Shown here: piece after piece, positions 23,422 through 31,645 of the stretch
Layout: each line of letters begins with the position of its first letter
Position numbering within the stretch: position 1 is the stretch's first letter
Assembly: GCA_028281005.1 (NCBI GenBank)
Contig: JANQKS010000073.1
Span: 1 to 39,621, forward strand
DNA length: 39,621 nucleotides
Origin: Pseudomonadales bacterium
Lineage (GTDB): Bacteria > Pseudomonadota > Gammaproteobacteria > Pseudomonadales > Azotimanducaceae
Direction of reading: 5' to 3'
Made by a program: the position numbers and the translations under genes
Notes under the pieces: model-generated
What the model saw: the letters and a program-made list of their open reading frames with translations, nothing else
Told to the model about the DNA's origin: nothing
The model's database searches: none

Positions 23422-24552
23422 ATGTTGCAGTTCGACCGCATCAGTCTTGCCGAGCAGACTGAGTCCCTGCGCGCGGAAGTGCGCGAATTTCTGAAAGACA
23501 ACGACCAACATTTCCCGTTGCCGATCTCCGATTTCACCACCGGCCACGACCCGGAATTTAGCCGCAAAGTCGGCGACAAAGGCTGGATCGGGATGTGCTG
23601 GCCACAGCAATACGGCGGCAGTGAACGCTCGTTTTTTGAACGTTACGTAGTGACTGAAGAACTGGTGTCTGCCGGTGCACCGGTCAGTGCCCATTGGATA
23701 GCCGACCGCCAAAGTGGGCCATTGTTGTTACGTTTTGGCACCGAACAGCAAAAGCAAACCTACCTGCCGCAAATCGCCCGGGGTGAAGCCTATTTCTCCA
23801 TTGGCATGAGTGAACCCGACAGTGGCTCGGATCTGGCTTCGGTGCGGACCACCGCGGTGAAAGAAGGGGACCAATATCGCATTAACGGCACCAAAATCTG
23901 GACCACGGATGCCCATCGTAACCACTACATTATTTGCCTGGTGCGAACCGAACCGCCGTCGGAGAATCGGCATGCGGGTTTGTCGCAAATCATCGTCGAC
24001 TTGAAAAACGACGGCGCGCAAGCTAAACCGATCAAGAACATCGCCGGCAATGAAGAATTTAACGAAGTGGTGTTTGAAGACGTGATGGTTCCCGCCGACC
24101 GGATCGTCGGTGAACCGGGCAACGGCTGGACCCAAGTCACCTCGGAACTGGCTTACGAGCGCAGTGGCCCGGAACGGTTCCTGTCCGCTTACCGGGTCTT
24201 TGTCGAACTGGTGCGCGCCTGTGGTGAGTCGCCTGCGCCCCACGAAGCCGCCGCCATTGGACGCATCGCCGCGCACTTTATGACGTTGCGCCGCATGTCG
24301 ATTTCGGTGGCTGGGATGCTCGAAAATGATAAAGACGCAGTGGTGGAAGCAGCCTTGGTGAAAGAGTTGGGCAACAACTTTGAAAAAGAAGTGGTGGAGG
24401 TGGCGCGCTTGGCGGCACCGATGGCCGCCCGGAGCCCGCGCTTCCGTGACACCTTTGAACAAACCCTGTTATTGTCACCGTCCTTTACTCTACGCGGCGG
24501 CACGCGTGAGATACTGCGGGGCGTGATTGCGCGCGGCTTGGGGTTACGATAA
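23422..24552 (+). CDS. Acyl-CoA dehydrogenase, long subunit
   Basis: A 376-residue FAD-dependent acyl-CoA dehydrogenase. Family motifs are GWIGMCWPQQYGGSERSFFE, YFSIGMSEPDSGSDLASVRT (flavin- and substrate-binding), the ING-TKIWTTDAH strand, VFEDVMVPADRIVGEPGNGW, the catalytic-base region YERSGPERFL, and the terminal GGTREILRGVIARGLGL. It overlaps the next dehydrogenase-family gene at TAATG, so the two are translationally coupled and probably form a heteromeric enzyme, as do FadE-type pairs acting on steroid side chains or branched acids. The substrate is unknown. Confidence 0.92.
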   Translation: MLQFDRISLAEQTESLRAEVREFLKDNDQHFPLPISDFTTGHDPEFSRKVGDKGWIGMCWPQQYGGSERSFFERYVVTEELVSAGAPVSAHWIADRQSGPLLLRFGTEQQKQTYLPQIARGEAYFSIGMSEPDSGSDLASVRTTAVKEGDQYRINGTKIWTTDAHRNHYIICLVRTEPPSENRHAGLSQIIVDLKNDGAQAKPIKNIAGNEEFNEVVFEDVMVPADRIVGEPGNGWTQVTSELAYERSGPERFLSAYRVFVELVRACGESPAPHEAAAIGRIAAHFMTLRRMSISVAGMLENDKDAVVEAALVKELGNNFEKEVVEVARLAAPMAARSPRFRDTFEQTLLLSPSFTLRGGTREILRGVIARGLGLR

Positions 24553-25514
24553 TGAGTGAAGCACAAAGCACACAACAGCTGATCCTAGACACCGCCGGTC
24601 GTATCTTTAACGACCACTGCAACAAGCCATTGTTGGATCGCGCAGAACAGGGGCACTTGGCGGAAACCCTCTGGGGCCAGATTGCTGAAAACGGTTTTAA
24701 TCTGTTAGGTACCGCGGACAGCGGCACCAGCGCCCAGGATATGTTTGCCTTTATCCAGTTGTGCGGCAATCACGCAGTGCCGCTGCCGATCGCTGAGACG
24801 CTTTTGGTCAATCGCTGGTGCGGTCCCGGCGATGGTTTGTTTTCTGTCGGTGAAGTGGCGGACGGCCGCATCGTGGAGGTGCCTTGGGGGCGCGCCGTGC
24901 AAAAGGTGGTGGGTGTACAACGCAACAGCGACACCGTCTTTGTAGTAAATGCCCCGGAAGTGGTGGAGCAGGGGGTAAACATGGCGGGGGAGCCGCGCGA
25001 TGTCGTATCCCTGCCTGACACGGCTGAACAGCTCACCGTCGCTGATGCATGGGCGCAAATGGCGGTGGCGCGCAGCAACCAAATTGCCGGGAGCCTGTTG
25101 AAGCTGCTGGACTTGGGTATCTTGTATAGCTCCGAACGTATTCAATTTGGTCGTGCTATCTCTAAATTCCAGGCCATCCAACACAGTCTCGCCATCGTGG
25201 CGGCGGAGGCTGCGGCGGCGAAGCGCGCCGCGGACGCGGCAGTTGATGCGCTAGACGGCGACCGCTTTGTGTTTGAAGTGGCTGCCGGCAAAGCGCGGGT
25301 CGGGGAAGCGGCCGGCTTGGTGGCTGAGCAGATTCATCAAGTCCACGGCGCGATGGGATTCACCCATGAACATCAGTTACACCACTATAGTCGGCGTGCA
25401 TGGGCCTGGCGCGATGAATACGGCAACGAGTTTTATTGGCAGGCGTTGTTGGGCAGTCATTTGGCCAACCTCGGCGCAGACCAGGTATGGTCCTTTATCG
25501 CCACTCGCGGATAA
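24552..25514 (+). CDS. Acyl-CoA dehydrogenase family protein, short partner subunit
   Basis: A 320-residue, shorter and more divergent acyl-CoA dehydrogenase-like protein. Its C-terminal half is recognisable (GILYSSERIQFGRAISKFQAI, AAGKARVGEAAGLVAEQIHQ, VHGAMGFTHEHQLHHYSRRA), whereas the middle beta-domain is reduced and the strict flavin motif of the partner is absent. Such short subunits occur in alpha2-beta2 acyl-CoA dehydrogenases where only one subunit type carries a full active site. It starts one base inside the upstream stop codon. The pair may oxidise an unusual acyl-CoA; this is inferred from subunit architecture, not motifs for substrate. Confidence 0.88.
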   Translation: MSEAQSTQQLILDTAGRIFNDHCNKPLLDRAEQGHLAETLWGQIAENGFNLLGTADSGTSAQDMFAFIQLCGNHAVPLPIAETLLVNRWCGPGDGLFSVGEVADGRIVEVPWGRAVQKVVGVQRNSDTVFVVNAPEVVEQGVNMAGEPRDVVSLPDTAEQLTVADAWAQMAVARSNQIAGSLLKLLDLGILYSSERIQFGRAISKFQAIQHSLAIVAAEAAAAKRAADAAVDALDGDRFVFEVAAGKARVGEAAGLVAEQIHQVHGAMGFTHEHQLHHYSRRAWAWRDEYGNEFYWQALLGSHLANLGADQVWSFIATRG

Positions 25515-25522
25515 GCGTTTAA

Positions 25523-26503
25523 ATGGCCATGCGTAAGGCGGTTGATATCCCCCCGCGTCCGGATGCGCCCCTGCAGATTGGCATCAGCGAGTGTTTAATG
25601 GGTGAAGCCGTCCGTTACGATGGTAGCGGCGCGCGCTCGTCGATGCCCCACGCCGCGTTGCAAGGCTTGTTTGAGTACCGTTCTTTTTGCCCGGAAGTGG
25701 GGATCGGCATGAGCGTCCCACGCGAGCCGATTCGGTTGGTGGGCACCGCGCAAGATTACCGCGTGGTTGGGGTAAAAGACCCGAAGATGGACAAAACGGA
25801 CGAGCTGGTGGCTTATGGCCACGCGCAGCTGGCCGGTATGAGCGACCTTGCCGGCTACATATTTATGCACAACTCACCGAGCTGTGGGCTTATGCGGGTG
25901 AAGGTTTACCCCAAGGCGGATGCACCCGCGTCGCGCCAGGGGATGGGGATATTTGCGCGCACGGTCACTGAAGCGCTGCCAAACTTACCCGCCGAAGATG
26001 CCGGCCGTTTGTTTGACGTGGTGTTACGCGAAAACTTTGTGACTCGCGCGTTTACCTACGCACATTGGCAACGTGTGTTACCGCAATTGGATGCGGCGCG
26101 TTTGATTGCCTTCCACAGCCGCTACAAATATCTGCTGATGGCCCACAGTATACCGGCGTACCAAACAGCCGGACGTCTACTCAGTGATCTACGCGGTGAC
26201 ATTGAACCGTTGGCGCAACGGTACATTGGCGTGCTGATGAACGGCCTGCGAAAAGTTGCCACGCGCAAAGGCCACGCCAACGTGTTGTCGCATTTACAGG
26301 GCTACCTCAAAAAACATTTAGACAGCGCCAGCCGGCAGGAGCTGGATGACCTGATTAAAGCTTATCGGCTTGGTGAACAACCGTTGCTGGCGCCGTTGGC
26401 CTTACTCAAACACCACTTCCGTCAGTTCCCGGACGAATACGTGCTGAGCCAGAGCTATTTCGAACCACATCCCAGTCAGGCGGCGTTGCGCCGGCCGTTG
26501 TAG
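25523..26503 (+). CDS. DUF523-DUF1722 fusion protein (TudS/YbgA-like)
   Basis: A 326-residue two-domain protein. Residues about 10-160 match DUF523, with cysteines in ISECLMGEAVRYDGSG, SFCPEVGIGMSVPREPIRLV and FMHNSPSCGLMRVKVY; in the related TudS thiouracil desulfurase, three cysteines hold a [4Fe-4S] cluster. Residues about 195-315 match DUF1722 (YbgA), with HSRYKYLLMAHS and LLKHHFRQFPDEYVLSQSYF. DUF523-DUF1722 fusions are common and often sit by photolyase genes, but here the neighbours are acyl-CoA dehydrogenases (8-bp gap). Desulfurase or sulfur-handling activity is inferred from the domain, not shown. It is convergent with the ABC exporter genes. Confidence 0.88.
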   Translation: MAMRKAVDIPPRPDAPLQIGISECLMGEAVRYDGSGARSSMPHAALQGLFEYRSFCPEVGIGMSVPREPIRLVGTAQDYRVVGVKDPKMDKTDELVAYGHAQLAGMSDLAGYIFMHNSPSCGLMRVKVYPKADAPASRQGMGIFARTVTEALPNLPAEDAGRLFDVVLRENFVTRAFTYAHWQRVLPQLDAARLIAFHSRYKYLLMAHSIPAYQTAGRLLSDLRGDIEPLAQRYIGVLMNGLRKVATRKGHANVLSHLQGYLKKHLDSASRQELDDLIKAYRLGEQPLLAPLALLKHHFRQFPDEYVLSQSYFEPHPSQAALRRPL

Positions 26504-26519
26504 CCAGCGCCCCGGGCCC

Positions 26520-28412
26520 TCAACTGGCCGGTTGAGGATCGTCCAACAGATCACGGCTGGCTTCTTGCAGACTCTGCTGTCGATAAAGATCAAAGTAGTG
26601 GCCACGGGCCGCCATCAGCTCCGCGTGACTCCCTTGTTCTTTGATACGGCCTTCCTCAATCACGATGATGCGGTGTGCACCCCGGATGGTCGACAAGCGG
26701 TGGGCAATGACAAAGGCAATGCGTCCGGCCAATACCCGCTGCATACCCTCCTGGATGCGCTGTTCCGTTTCGGTATCAACCGAAGAAGTGGCCTCATCCA
26801 TGACCAAAATCTGCGGGTCCGCCAACACGGCGCGCGCAAACGACACCAACTGTTTCTGCCCTGCTGACAAGCGGCTGCCGGACTCCCCGGCGTCGCTGGC
26901 ATAACCTTGCGGGAATGCCGTAATGAAATCGTGGGCACCAGCAATTTTGGCGGCTTCGATGACTTCAGCGTCGCTGGCGTCGAGACGCCCGTAACGGATG
27001 TTCTCCATAATGGAGCCGGAAAACACGTGGGCGTTTTGCAGCACCATGCCAATGTTGGATTGCAGCCAGTGCAAACTGCGGTTGCGGTAGTCTAGTCCAT
27101 CAATTAACAGCTGCCCGCCAGTGGGTTCGTAAAAACGGCAGATGACGTTAACCAAGGTGGATTTACCACCCCCGGTGGGGCCGACGATGGCAATGGTCTC
27201 GCCGCGCTGGACCTTGAGGTTGATGTTATCCAGTACTGGTTTGGCCGGGTCATAGGCAAAACTGACATTGGCCAGCTCAATGTCATGGATGGCGGCAGCG
27301 CCGCCGTCCGCCGCAAATTGTCGGCTTTCGTCTTGGCGTTGGGCTTGGATTGCCATCGCCGCCTCCACCTCGGGAGAGTCTTTGATGGCGGGTTCCGCCT
27401 CAATCAGGCTGAGGATACGTTCCGCGGAAGCCTGTGCCATCTGCATCTCCGCAAACCAATGCCCCAGTTGCTCGATAGGGTCGAAGAAGTGCCGTGTATA
27501 CGCCATGAAAGCAATCAAGGTACTGACCGCCATGGTGCCCGCAATCATATCCATGCCGCCCACGGCCAACGCCAAACCGGTGGCGAGGCTGGCCATGGTG
27601 ATGACCAGCGGAAGGTACACGGCGGCGTGGCGCAGGTTGGTCACCGAGGCGCCGTGCATCTTGTTGGTCAGCGTGCTGAATTCCTGCTGGTTGGCATCTT
27701 CGCGTACAAACGACTTGCTGGTTAATACCCCCATGATGGCTTCGTTAAAGCTGCCGGTGATGCGCGAGTTGGTGGCACGCACCATGCGCGCGCTTTTGAG
27801 GATGCGGCGCTGAAAGCGCGCGGATATCCAGGCTAAAAACGGCAGGATGGAAAACACCACTAGCGCCAGCTTCCAATCCATGACAAACATGGCGATAGCA
27901 ATGCCGATCATCATGGTGAAGCCCCACACCAGATCGAGAAACCCCCAAGCTAAGATGTTAGACAGGCGTTCTGAATCGGAGGTCATGCGCGCCATCAACC
28001 ACCCCACCGGGCGGTAGTCGTAGAAACTGAAGCTTAAGCGCTGCAGGTTATGAAAACCGTCTTCGCGGATATCGTGGGAAATGTGCGTGCGTATTTTGCC
28101 CGCCATCCAGATGAAACCGCCGATGGAGAAGCATATAATTATCGTACACACCAGGTAGCCGAGGCCCCAGACCCACAGCTGCGGATCTGTCCCGTGCTTG
28201 AGGTGTCCATCCACCGCATCTACAACACCCTTGGTCAACAGTGGATAAGCCACCTCCATCAGGGCGGTAAAAAACGCGCAGGTGGCCAACCATTTCAATT
28301 CCGTGGGATAGCGGCGCGCGTAAGCGAACAGCTTCTTCCACAGATCGAGATTGATGCGTGCGGCCAGGGCTTCTTCATCAAAACCGTCGTCGTAATTTTC
28401 GTCGTCGTACAT
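26520..28412 (-). CDS. ABC exporter half-transporter, catalytic (BmrD/YheH-like) subunit
   Basis: A 630-residue fusion of a six-helix ABC exporter membrane domain (residues about 35-320) and an ATPase domain (about 375-610). Motifs are Walker A GPTGGGKSTL, signature RLSAGQ, which departs from canonical LSGGQ, Walker B ILVMDEATSSVD with the catalytic Glu, and H-loop IAHRLS. The N-terminus is strongly acidic (MYDDENYDDGFDEEA). It follows the partner gene by 15 bp. The combination of a variant signature here with a degenerate Walker B in the partner is the pattern of heterodimeric exporters such as BmrCD and LmrCD. It probably exports drugs, lipids or peptides; the substrate is unknown. Confidence 0.92.
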   Translation of the reverse strand: MYDDENYDDGFDEEALAARINLDLWKKLFAYARRYPTELKWLATCAFFTALMEVAYPLLTKGVVDAVDGHLKHGTDPQLWVWGLGYLVCTIIICFSIGGFIWMAGKIRTHISHDIREDGFHNLQRLSFSFYDYRPVGWLMARMTSDSERLSNILAWGFLDLVWGFTMMIGIAIAMFVMDWKLALVVFSILPFLAWISARFQRRILKSARMVRATNSRITGSFNEAIMGVLTSKSFVREDANQQEFSTLTNKMHGASVTNLRHAAVYLPLVITMASLATGLALAVGGMDMIAGTMAVSTLIAFMAYTRHFFDPIEQLGHWFAEMQMAQASAERILSLIEAEPAIKDSPEVEAAMAIQAQRQDESRQFAADGGAAAIHDIELANVSFAYDPAKPVLDNINLKVQRGETIAIVGPTGGGKSTLVNVICRFYEPTGGQLLIDGLDYRNRSLHWLQSNIGMVLQNAHVFSGSIMENIRYGRLDASDAEVIEAAKIAGAHDFITAFPQGYASDAGESGSRLSAGQKQLVSFARAVLADPQILVMDEATSSVDTETEQRIQEGMQRVLAGRIAFVIAHRLSTIRGAHRIIVIEEGRIKEQGSHAELMAARGHYFDLYRQQSLQEASRDLLDDPQPAS

Positions 28413-28427
28413 GCTCTTCTCTCCACC

Positions 28428-30290
28428 CTAGTGGCTTTCGCCGCCGCGGCTGTCCGCTAAATCTTGCGCAATCTGTTCGTCCAGCGCCCCTTGAATCTCG
28501 CAAAGCCTGCGGTAGCAGCCGGGTTGTGCGGCCAACTCTTCGTGTGTGCCCAGTTGGACGCAGCGGCCGTTGTCGAGCACCATGATGCGATCCGCATGCA
28601 TCACCGAACTGAGACGATGCGCAATGATCAAGGTGGTTTGGCGCCCTTTACGTGCTTTTAACGCGGACAAAATGAGTTGTTCGGTGCCGGTGTCCACCGC
28701 AGACAACGAGTCGTCCAACACCAATACCGGCGGATCTTTGAGCAAGGCACGCGCCAACGCCAAACGTTGACGCTGGCCGCCGGACAAAGTCACCCCGCGC
28801 TCCCCAACCATTTCTTCAAAGCCTGCCGGGAACGATTCGATGGCGCCGTGAATGGCGGCTTCTTGACACGCCCGCACAATGTCCGCGTGGGGTGCTTGGG
28901 GGCGCCCCACGGCAAGGTTGTCGCCGATAGAACGGGAGTAGAGGAAGGGATCCTGCAGCACAACACCTACCTGTGCGCGCAGCCAGAAACGATCTAGATC
29001 TGCCACTTCTGTGCCATCCAGCTTCAGGCTGCCGCTTTGATAGGGATACAGGCGCAGCAGCGCGCGCACAAAACTGGTTTTACCCGAACCGGGCGGGCCT
29101 ACAATCGCCAGCGTTTCTCCTGCCGGGATGTCGATACTTAAATCGCGCAGCACCGGCTCACCGTCGGCGTAAGCAAAGTTCAGTGTCTCTGCCTGTATGT
29201 GGCCCGCTGCGCGCCCGCTGGCGGGGGCATAGCGGACAGGTTCCTCAGGTTCTTCGAGGATGTGGTTAACCCGGCCGAGAGAAATCACCGCCTTGCCCGT
29301 GTCGGTTAACACGCGCCCAAGCTGCCGTACCGGCCAGATGACGATGGAAGCGCAGGTCATAAAAATGAACAGATCTCCCACCGTCAGGCTGCCCTGTAAC
29401 GCAAAGTAGCCGCCGGCCAGCAAAACGATGCCCAACTGAGACATGGAGAAAAAGTCGGAAATACTCCAGTAGTACGCCATCAGCTTCATCAGATGAAAGT
29501 TCTTATTGCGAAAATCGGCGTTCTTCGTGCCAAAGCGTTCAATTTCATGCGCTTGACGCGCAAACGCCCGCACCACACGAATACCGGTGAGGTTTTCCTG
29601 CAGGGTGGCGGTCATGGCACCTTCAGATTCGTCGGTCACCTGAAACGCTTGCTTCACCTTGCTAAAGAAGATGTAGGCGCCGACGACCAGGAACGGCATC
29701 ATGCACAGCGACCACATCGCCAGCTCGACGTGGATAGAAAACAGAATGGGCATCACGCAGAGGATGAGCATGATGGCTCGACCGATTTCGATGACGTCGC
29801 TGACCAAAAACACGCGCAACGTTTCAACATCGGAGCTACAACGCTGTACCAAATCGCCGGTGTCCGCGGTGTCGTAGAACTGGGCCTGTACATGGTGTAA
29901 ACGTTTGTACAACGCTTCGCGCACGCGGCGTGCGATGTTCTCTGATGCCTGAGCCGCCATGCGCCCGCGCACGTACAAGAACACTCCGCCAACGGCGGTG
30001 ATCACCAGACTCGCGGCCGCTGACAGCCAGATATAACCGGTATAACTGAGCTCGCCGGTTAGGTTTTCAGTGAGCCACAGCAGGGTGCTGTGGCCGTAGC
30101 TGAAATCTTCTTTGTTGATGACGTCGATGGCGTGGCCACCGATGATCGGCGCGCCGAACATACACAAATTGGTAAACGCCATGGCCACGATGGCGACGAG
30201 GTAACGTACGCGTTCCCCCTGGGTGATACGCCATAAGCCACCGTAGTTGGTGTTGGTGGTGTCCGTATTGTCGACAACGGTAGTGTTCAT
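28428..30290 (-). CDS. ABC exporter half-transporter, degenerate-site (BmrC/YheI-like) subunit
   Basis: A 620-residue membrane-ATPase fusion. The ATPase part has Walker A GPPGSGKTSF, a canonical signature LSGGQRQRLALARALL, Walker B VLVLDDSLSAVD and H-loop IAHRLSS. Asp replaces the catalytic Glu, as in BmrC, LmrC and TM287, so one of the two ATP sites of the heterodimer should be non-hydrolytic. The open frame begins at 30305, but ATG 30290 has a better-placed GGGGATGGA ribosome-binding site; the first five residues are therefore uncertain. A promoter and a 38-codon small ORF lie upstream on the same strand. Confidence 0.92.
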   Translation of the reverse strand: MNTTVVDNTDTTNTNYGGLWRITQGERVRYLVAIVAMAFTNLCMFGAPIIGGHAIDVINKEDFSYGHSTLLWLTENLTGELSYTGYIWLSAAASLVITAVGGVFLYVRGRMAAQASENIARRVREALYKRLHHVQAQFYDTADTGDLVQRCSSDVETLRVFLVSDVIEIGRAIMLILCVMPILFSIHVELAMWSLCMMPFLVVGAYIFFSKVKQAFQVTDESEGAMTATLQENLTGIRVVRAFARQAHEIERFGTKNADFRNKNFHLMKLMAYYWSISDFFSMSQLGIVLLAGGYFALQGSLTVGDLFIFMTCASIVIWPVRQLGRVLTDTGKAVISLGRVNHILEEPEEPVRYAPASGRAAGHIQAETLNFAYADGEPVLRDLSIDIPAGETLAIVGPPGSGKTSFVRALLRLYPYQSGSLKLDGTEVADLDRFWLRAQVGVVLQDPFLYSRSIGDNLAVGRPQAPHADIVRACQEAAIHGAIESFPAGFEEMVGERGVTLSGGQRQRLALARALLKDPPVLVLDDSLSAVDTGTEQLILSALKARKGRQTTLIIAHRLSSVMHADRIMVLDNGRCVQLGTHEELAAQPGCYRRLCEIQGALDEQIAQDLADSRGGESH

Positions 30291-30391
30291 GTAATCCATC
30301 CCCATTGCTGGGTCGTTTCAAATCGGGTAGACGCAAAGCGAACTGCGCAGCTATGCCGGCCGCATACCTTGAGTGAGTGTTCAAACTGGGT

Positions 30392-30410
30392 GGCGGAACA
30401 ATTCTCCGCC
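30392..30410 (-). promoter_or_regulatory. Hairpin between small ORF and ABC exporter genes
   Basis: GGCGGA (30392-30397) pairs with TCCGCC (30405-30410) around a 7-nt loop, 12 bp beyond the small-ORF stop in transcript direction. It is not followed by a T-run on the minus strand, so it is not a classical terminator. It could be part of an attenuation or mRNA-processing structure in the 130-nt leader of the exporter genes. Confidence 0.35.
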
Positions 30411-30421
30411 GGGGTTACGCT

Positions 30422-30538
30422 CTAATGCTTTCGCAAGCGAGTGAGGCGCGGTTGCAGTCCAATCGAGGCAGCTGACATCCAAGCGGCATACGGATTATCC
30501 GGCGCAACGGTCTGAGCCTGGGTCGTGATAATCATCAT
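30422..30538 (-). CDS. 38-codon small ORF, possible leader peptide or exported peptide
   Basis: An ATG-initiated ORF of 38 residues beginning MMIITTQAQTVAPDNPYAAW and ending LQPRLTRLRKH. It is preceded by TAGGAGGTGTAC, the strongest Shine-Dalgarno in the window: GGAGG lies 5 nt before the first ATG and 8 nt before the second. A good promoter lies at 30589-30617, and a 6-bp hairpin in the 5' leader at 30560-30576 (CCCCTT, TGGAT, AAGGGG). The peptide has no Cys, no signal peptide and a basic C-terminus. Its stop is about 130 bp before the ABC exporter start. In Bacillus, bmrB is a translated leader that controls bmrCD, so this arrangement recalls it; the sequences are not claimed to be homologous. 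A peptide substrate of the exporter is an alternative. Confidence 0.65.
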   Translation of the reverse strand: MMIITTQAQTVAPDNPYAAWMSAASIGLQPRLTRLRKH

Positions 30539-30588
30539 GTACACCTCCTATGCGTGCTACCCCTTTGGATAAGGGGGATGGAGGCGGC

Positions 30589-30617
30589 ATGTTAGGGAAT
30601 CTTTCGGAAACTATCAA
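30589..30617 (-). promoter_or_regulatory. Sigma70-type promoter for small ORF and ABC exporter
   Basis: On the minus strand, TTGATA (30617-30612) and TAACAT (30594-30589) are separated by exactly 17 nt. The first matches the -35 consensus at five of six positions and the second the -10 consensus at four of six. It lies between the adenine deaminase stop and the small ORF, giving a predicted leader of about 45 nt. Confidence 0.55.
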
Positions 30618-30684
30618 GCGTGGTCGGAAGTTTCCTAGGTGCCCGCGTGAACACAGTTGTCAGCGTAGCGACGTCGACACTATC

Positions 30685-30706
30685 AAAAACCCGGCTTAGA
30701 ACGCCG
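30685..30706 (-). terminator. Weak candidate terminator after adenine deaminase
   Basis: On the minus strand a 4-bp stem (CGGC, loop GTTCTAA, GCCG) overlaps the stop codon and is followed by GGTTTTT. The stem is short, so termination is likely to be weak. Confidence 0.3.
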
Positions 30707-31643
30707 CGCGAAAGCTGTTGTCGATCAGGGTGGTGATGTGTCCATCTCCCAGTTCCAGAGCGTGCGCCACCGCGTGAAAATTGTCGTTGAGATAGCCACC
30801 GAAATAGGCTGGGTCGTCGGAGTTTACCGTCGCCATTAATCCATGCTCCAACATCATCCGCAGCGGGTGTTCGCGCAGGTTGTCGACCACACACAACTTG
30901 AGATTGGACAATGGACATACCGTGAGAGGCACCCCCTCGCTGGCCAGGCGTGACACCAGCGCGGCATCTTCCAAGGCGCGGTTGCCGTGGTCGATACGCT
31001 CCACCCCCAATACATCCAATGCCTGCCAGACATACTCCGGCGGACCCTCTTCACCGGCATGCGCCACCAGATGCAGGCCCATGTTGCGCGCAGCATCGAA
31101 TACCCGCGCAAACTTTTCCGGTGGGTGTCCGACTTCCGAAGAATCCAGTCCTACCCCAATGATGTCGCCCAAATGGGGCTCCATCACTTCTAACGTCGCA
31201 AACGCATCTGCTTCACTGAGATGGCGCAAAAAGCACATGATCATCTGTACCTGCAGGCCCTGTTCGCGGGCGCGCGCGCAGGCGGTAATAAAGCCACCCA
31301 TAAACACCGTTGGCTCGATGCCTCTGTCGAGGTGTGCCTGCGGGTCAAAGAAAAACTCAACGTGGCGGATATTGTCTTGCCGCGCGCGTTGTAGATAGGC
31401 CCAAGCCAAATCATCAAAATCTTCTACCTGCTGCAGCGCGTTGACACCGGCATAGTACAAGTCCAGAAAATCTTGCAGATTCGAGAAGTTATACGCTTCC
31501 CGCAGCGCAGCCGCCGACGCGTAAGGCAGCGCGACAGCGTTACGCTCGGCAATCGTAAATAACATCTCTGGCTCGAGCGTACCCTCGATGTGCACATGCA
31601 GCTCAGCCTTTGGGGTGGTATCGATGATCTGTTGTACGGTCAT
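30696..31643 (-). CDS. Adenine deaminase-type enzyme (adenosine deaminase family)
   Basis: A 315-residue metal-dependent deaminase of the adenosine/adenine deaminase family. Motifs follow the adenine deaminase subgroup: KAELHVHIEGTLEPEM (zinc-binding His pair), FLRHLSEADAF, GLDSSEVGHPP, HLVAHAGEEGPPEYVW (catalytic His and Glu), ERIDHGNRALED, TVCPLSNLKLCVV, and NSDDPAYFGGYLNDN (metal-binding Asp pair). It would convert adenine to hypoxanthine and ammonia. The start at 31643 is chosen because the longer frame to 31748 extends into the upstream gene and lacks similarity. It lies 2 bp after the sulfotransferase-like gene, so the two are probably co-transcribed. Confidence 0.9.
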   Translation of the reverse strand: MTVQQIIDTTPKAELHVHIEGTLEPEMLFTIAERNAVALPYASAAALREAYNFSNLQDFLDLYYAGVNALQQVEDFDDLAWAYLQRARQDNIRHVEFFFDPQAHLDRGIEPTVFMGGFITACARAREQGLQVQMIMCFLRHLSEADAFATLEVMEPHLGDIIGVGLDSSEVGHPPEKFARVFDAARNMGLHLVAHAGEEGPPEYVWQALDVLGVERIDHGNRALEDAALVSRLASEGVPLTVCPLSNLKLCVVDNLREHPLRMMLEHGLMATVNSDDPAYFGGYLNDNFHAVAHALELGDGHITTLIDNSFRAAF

Positions 31644-31645
31644 GG

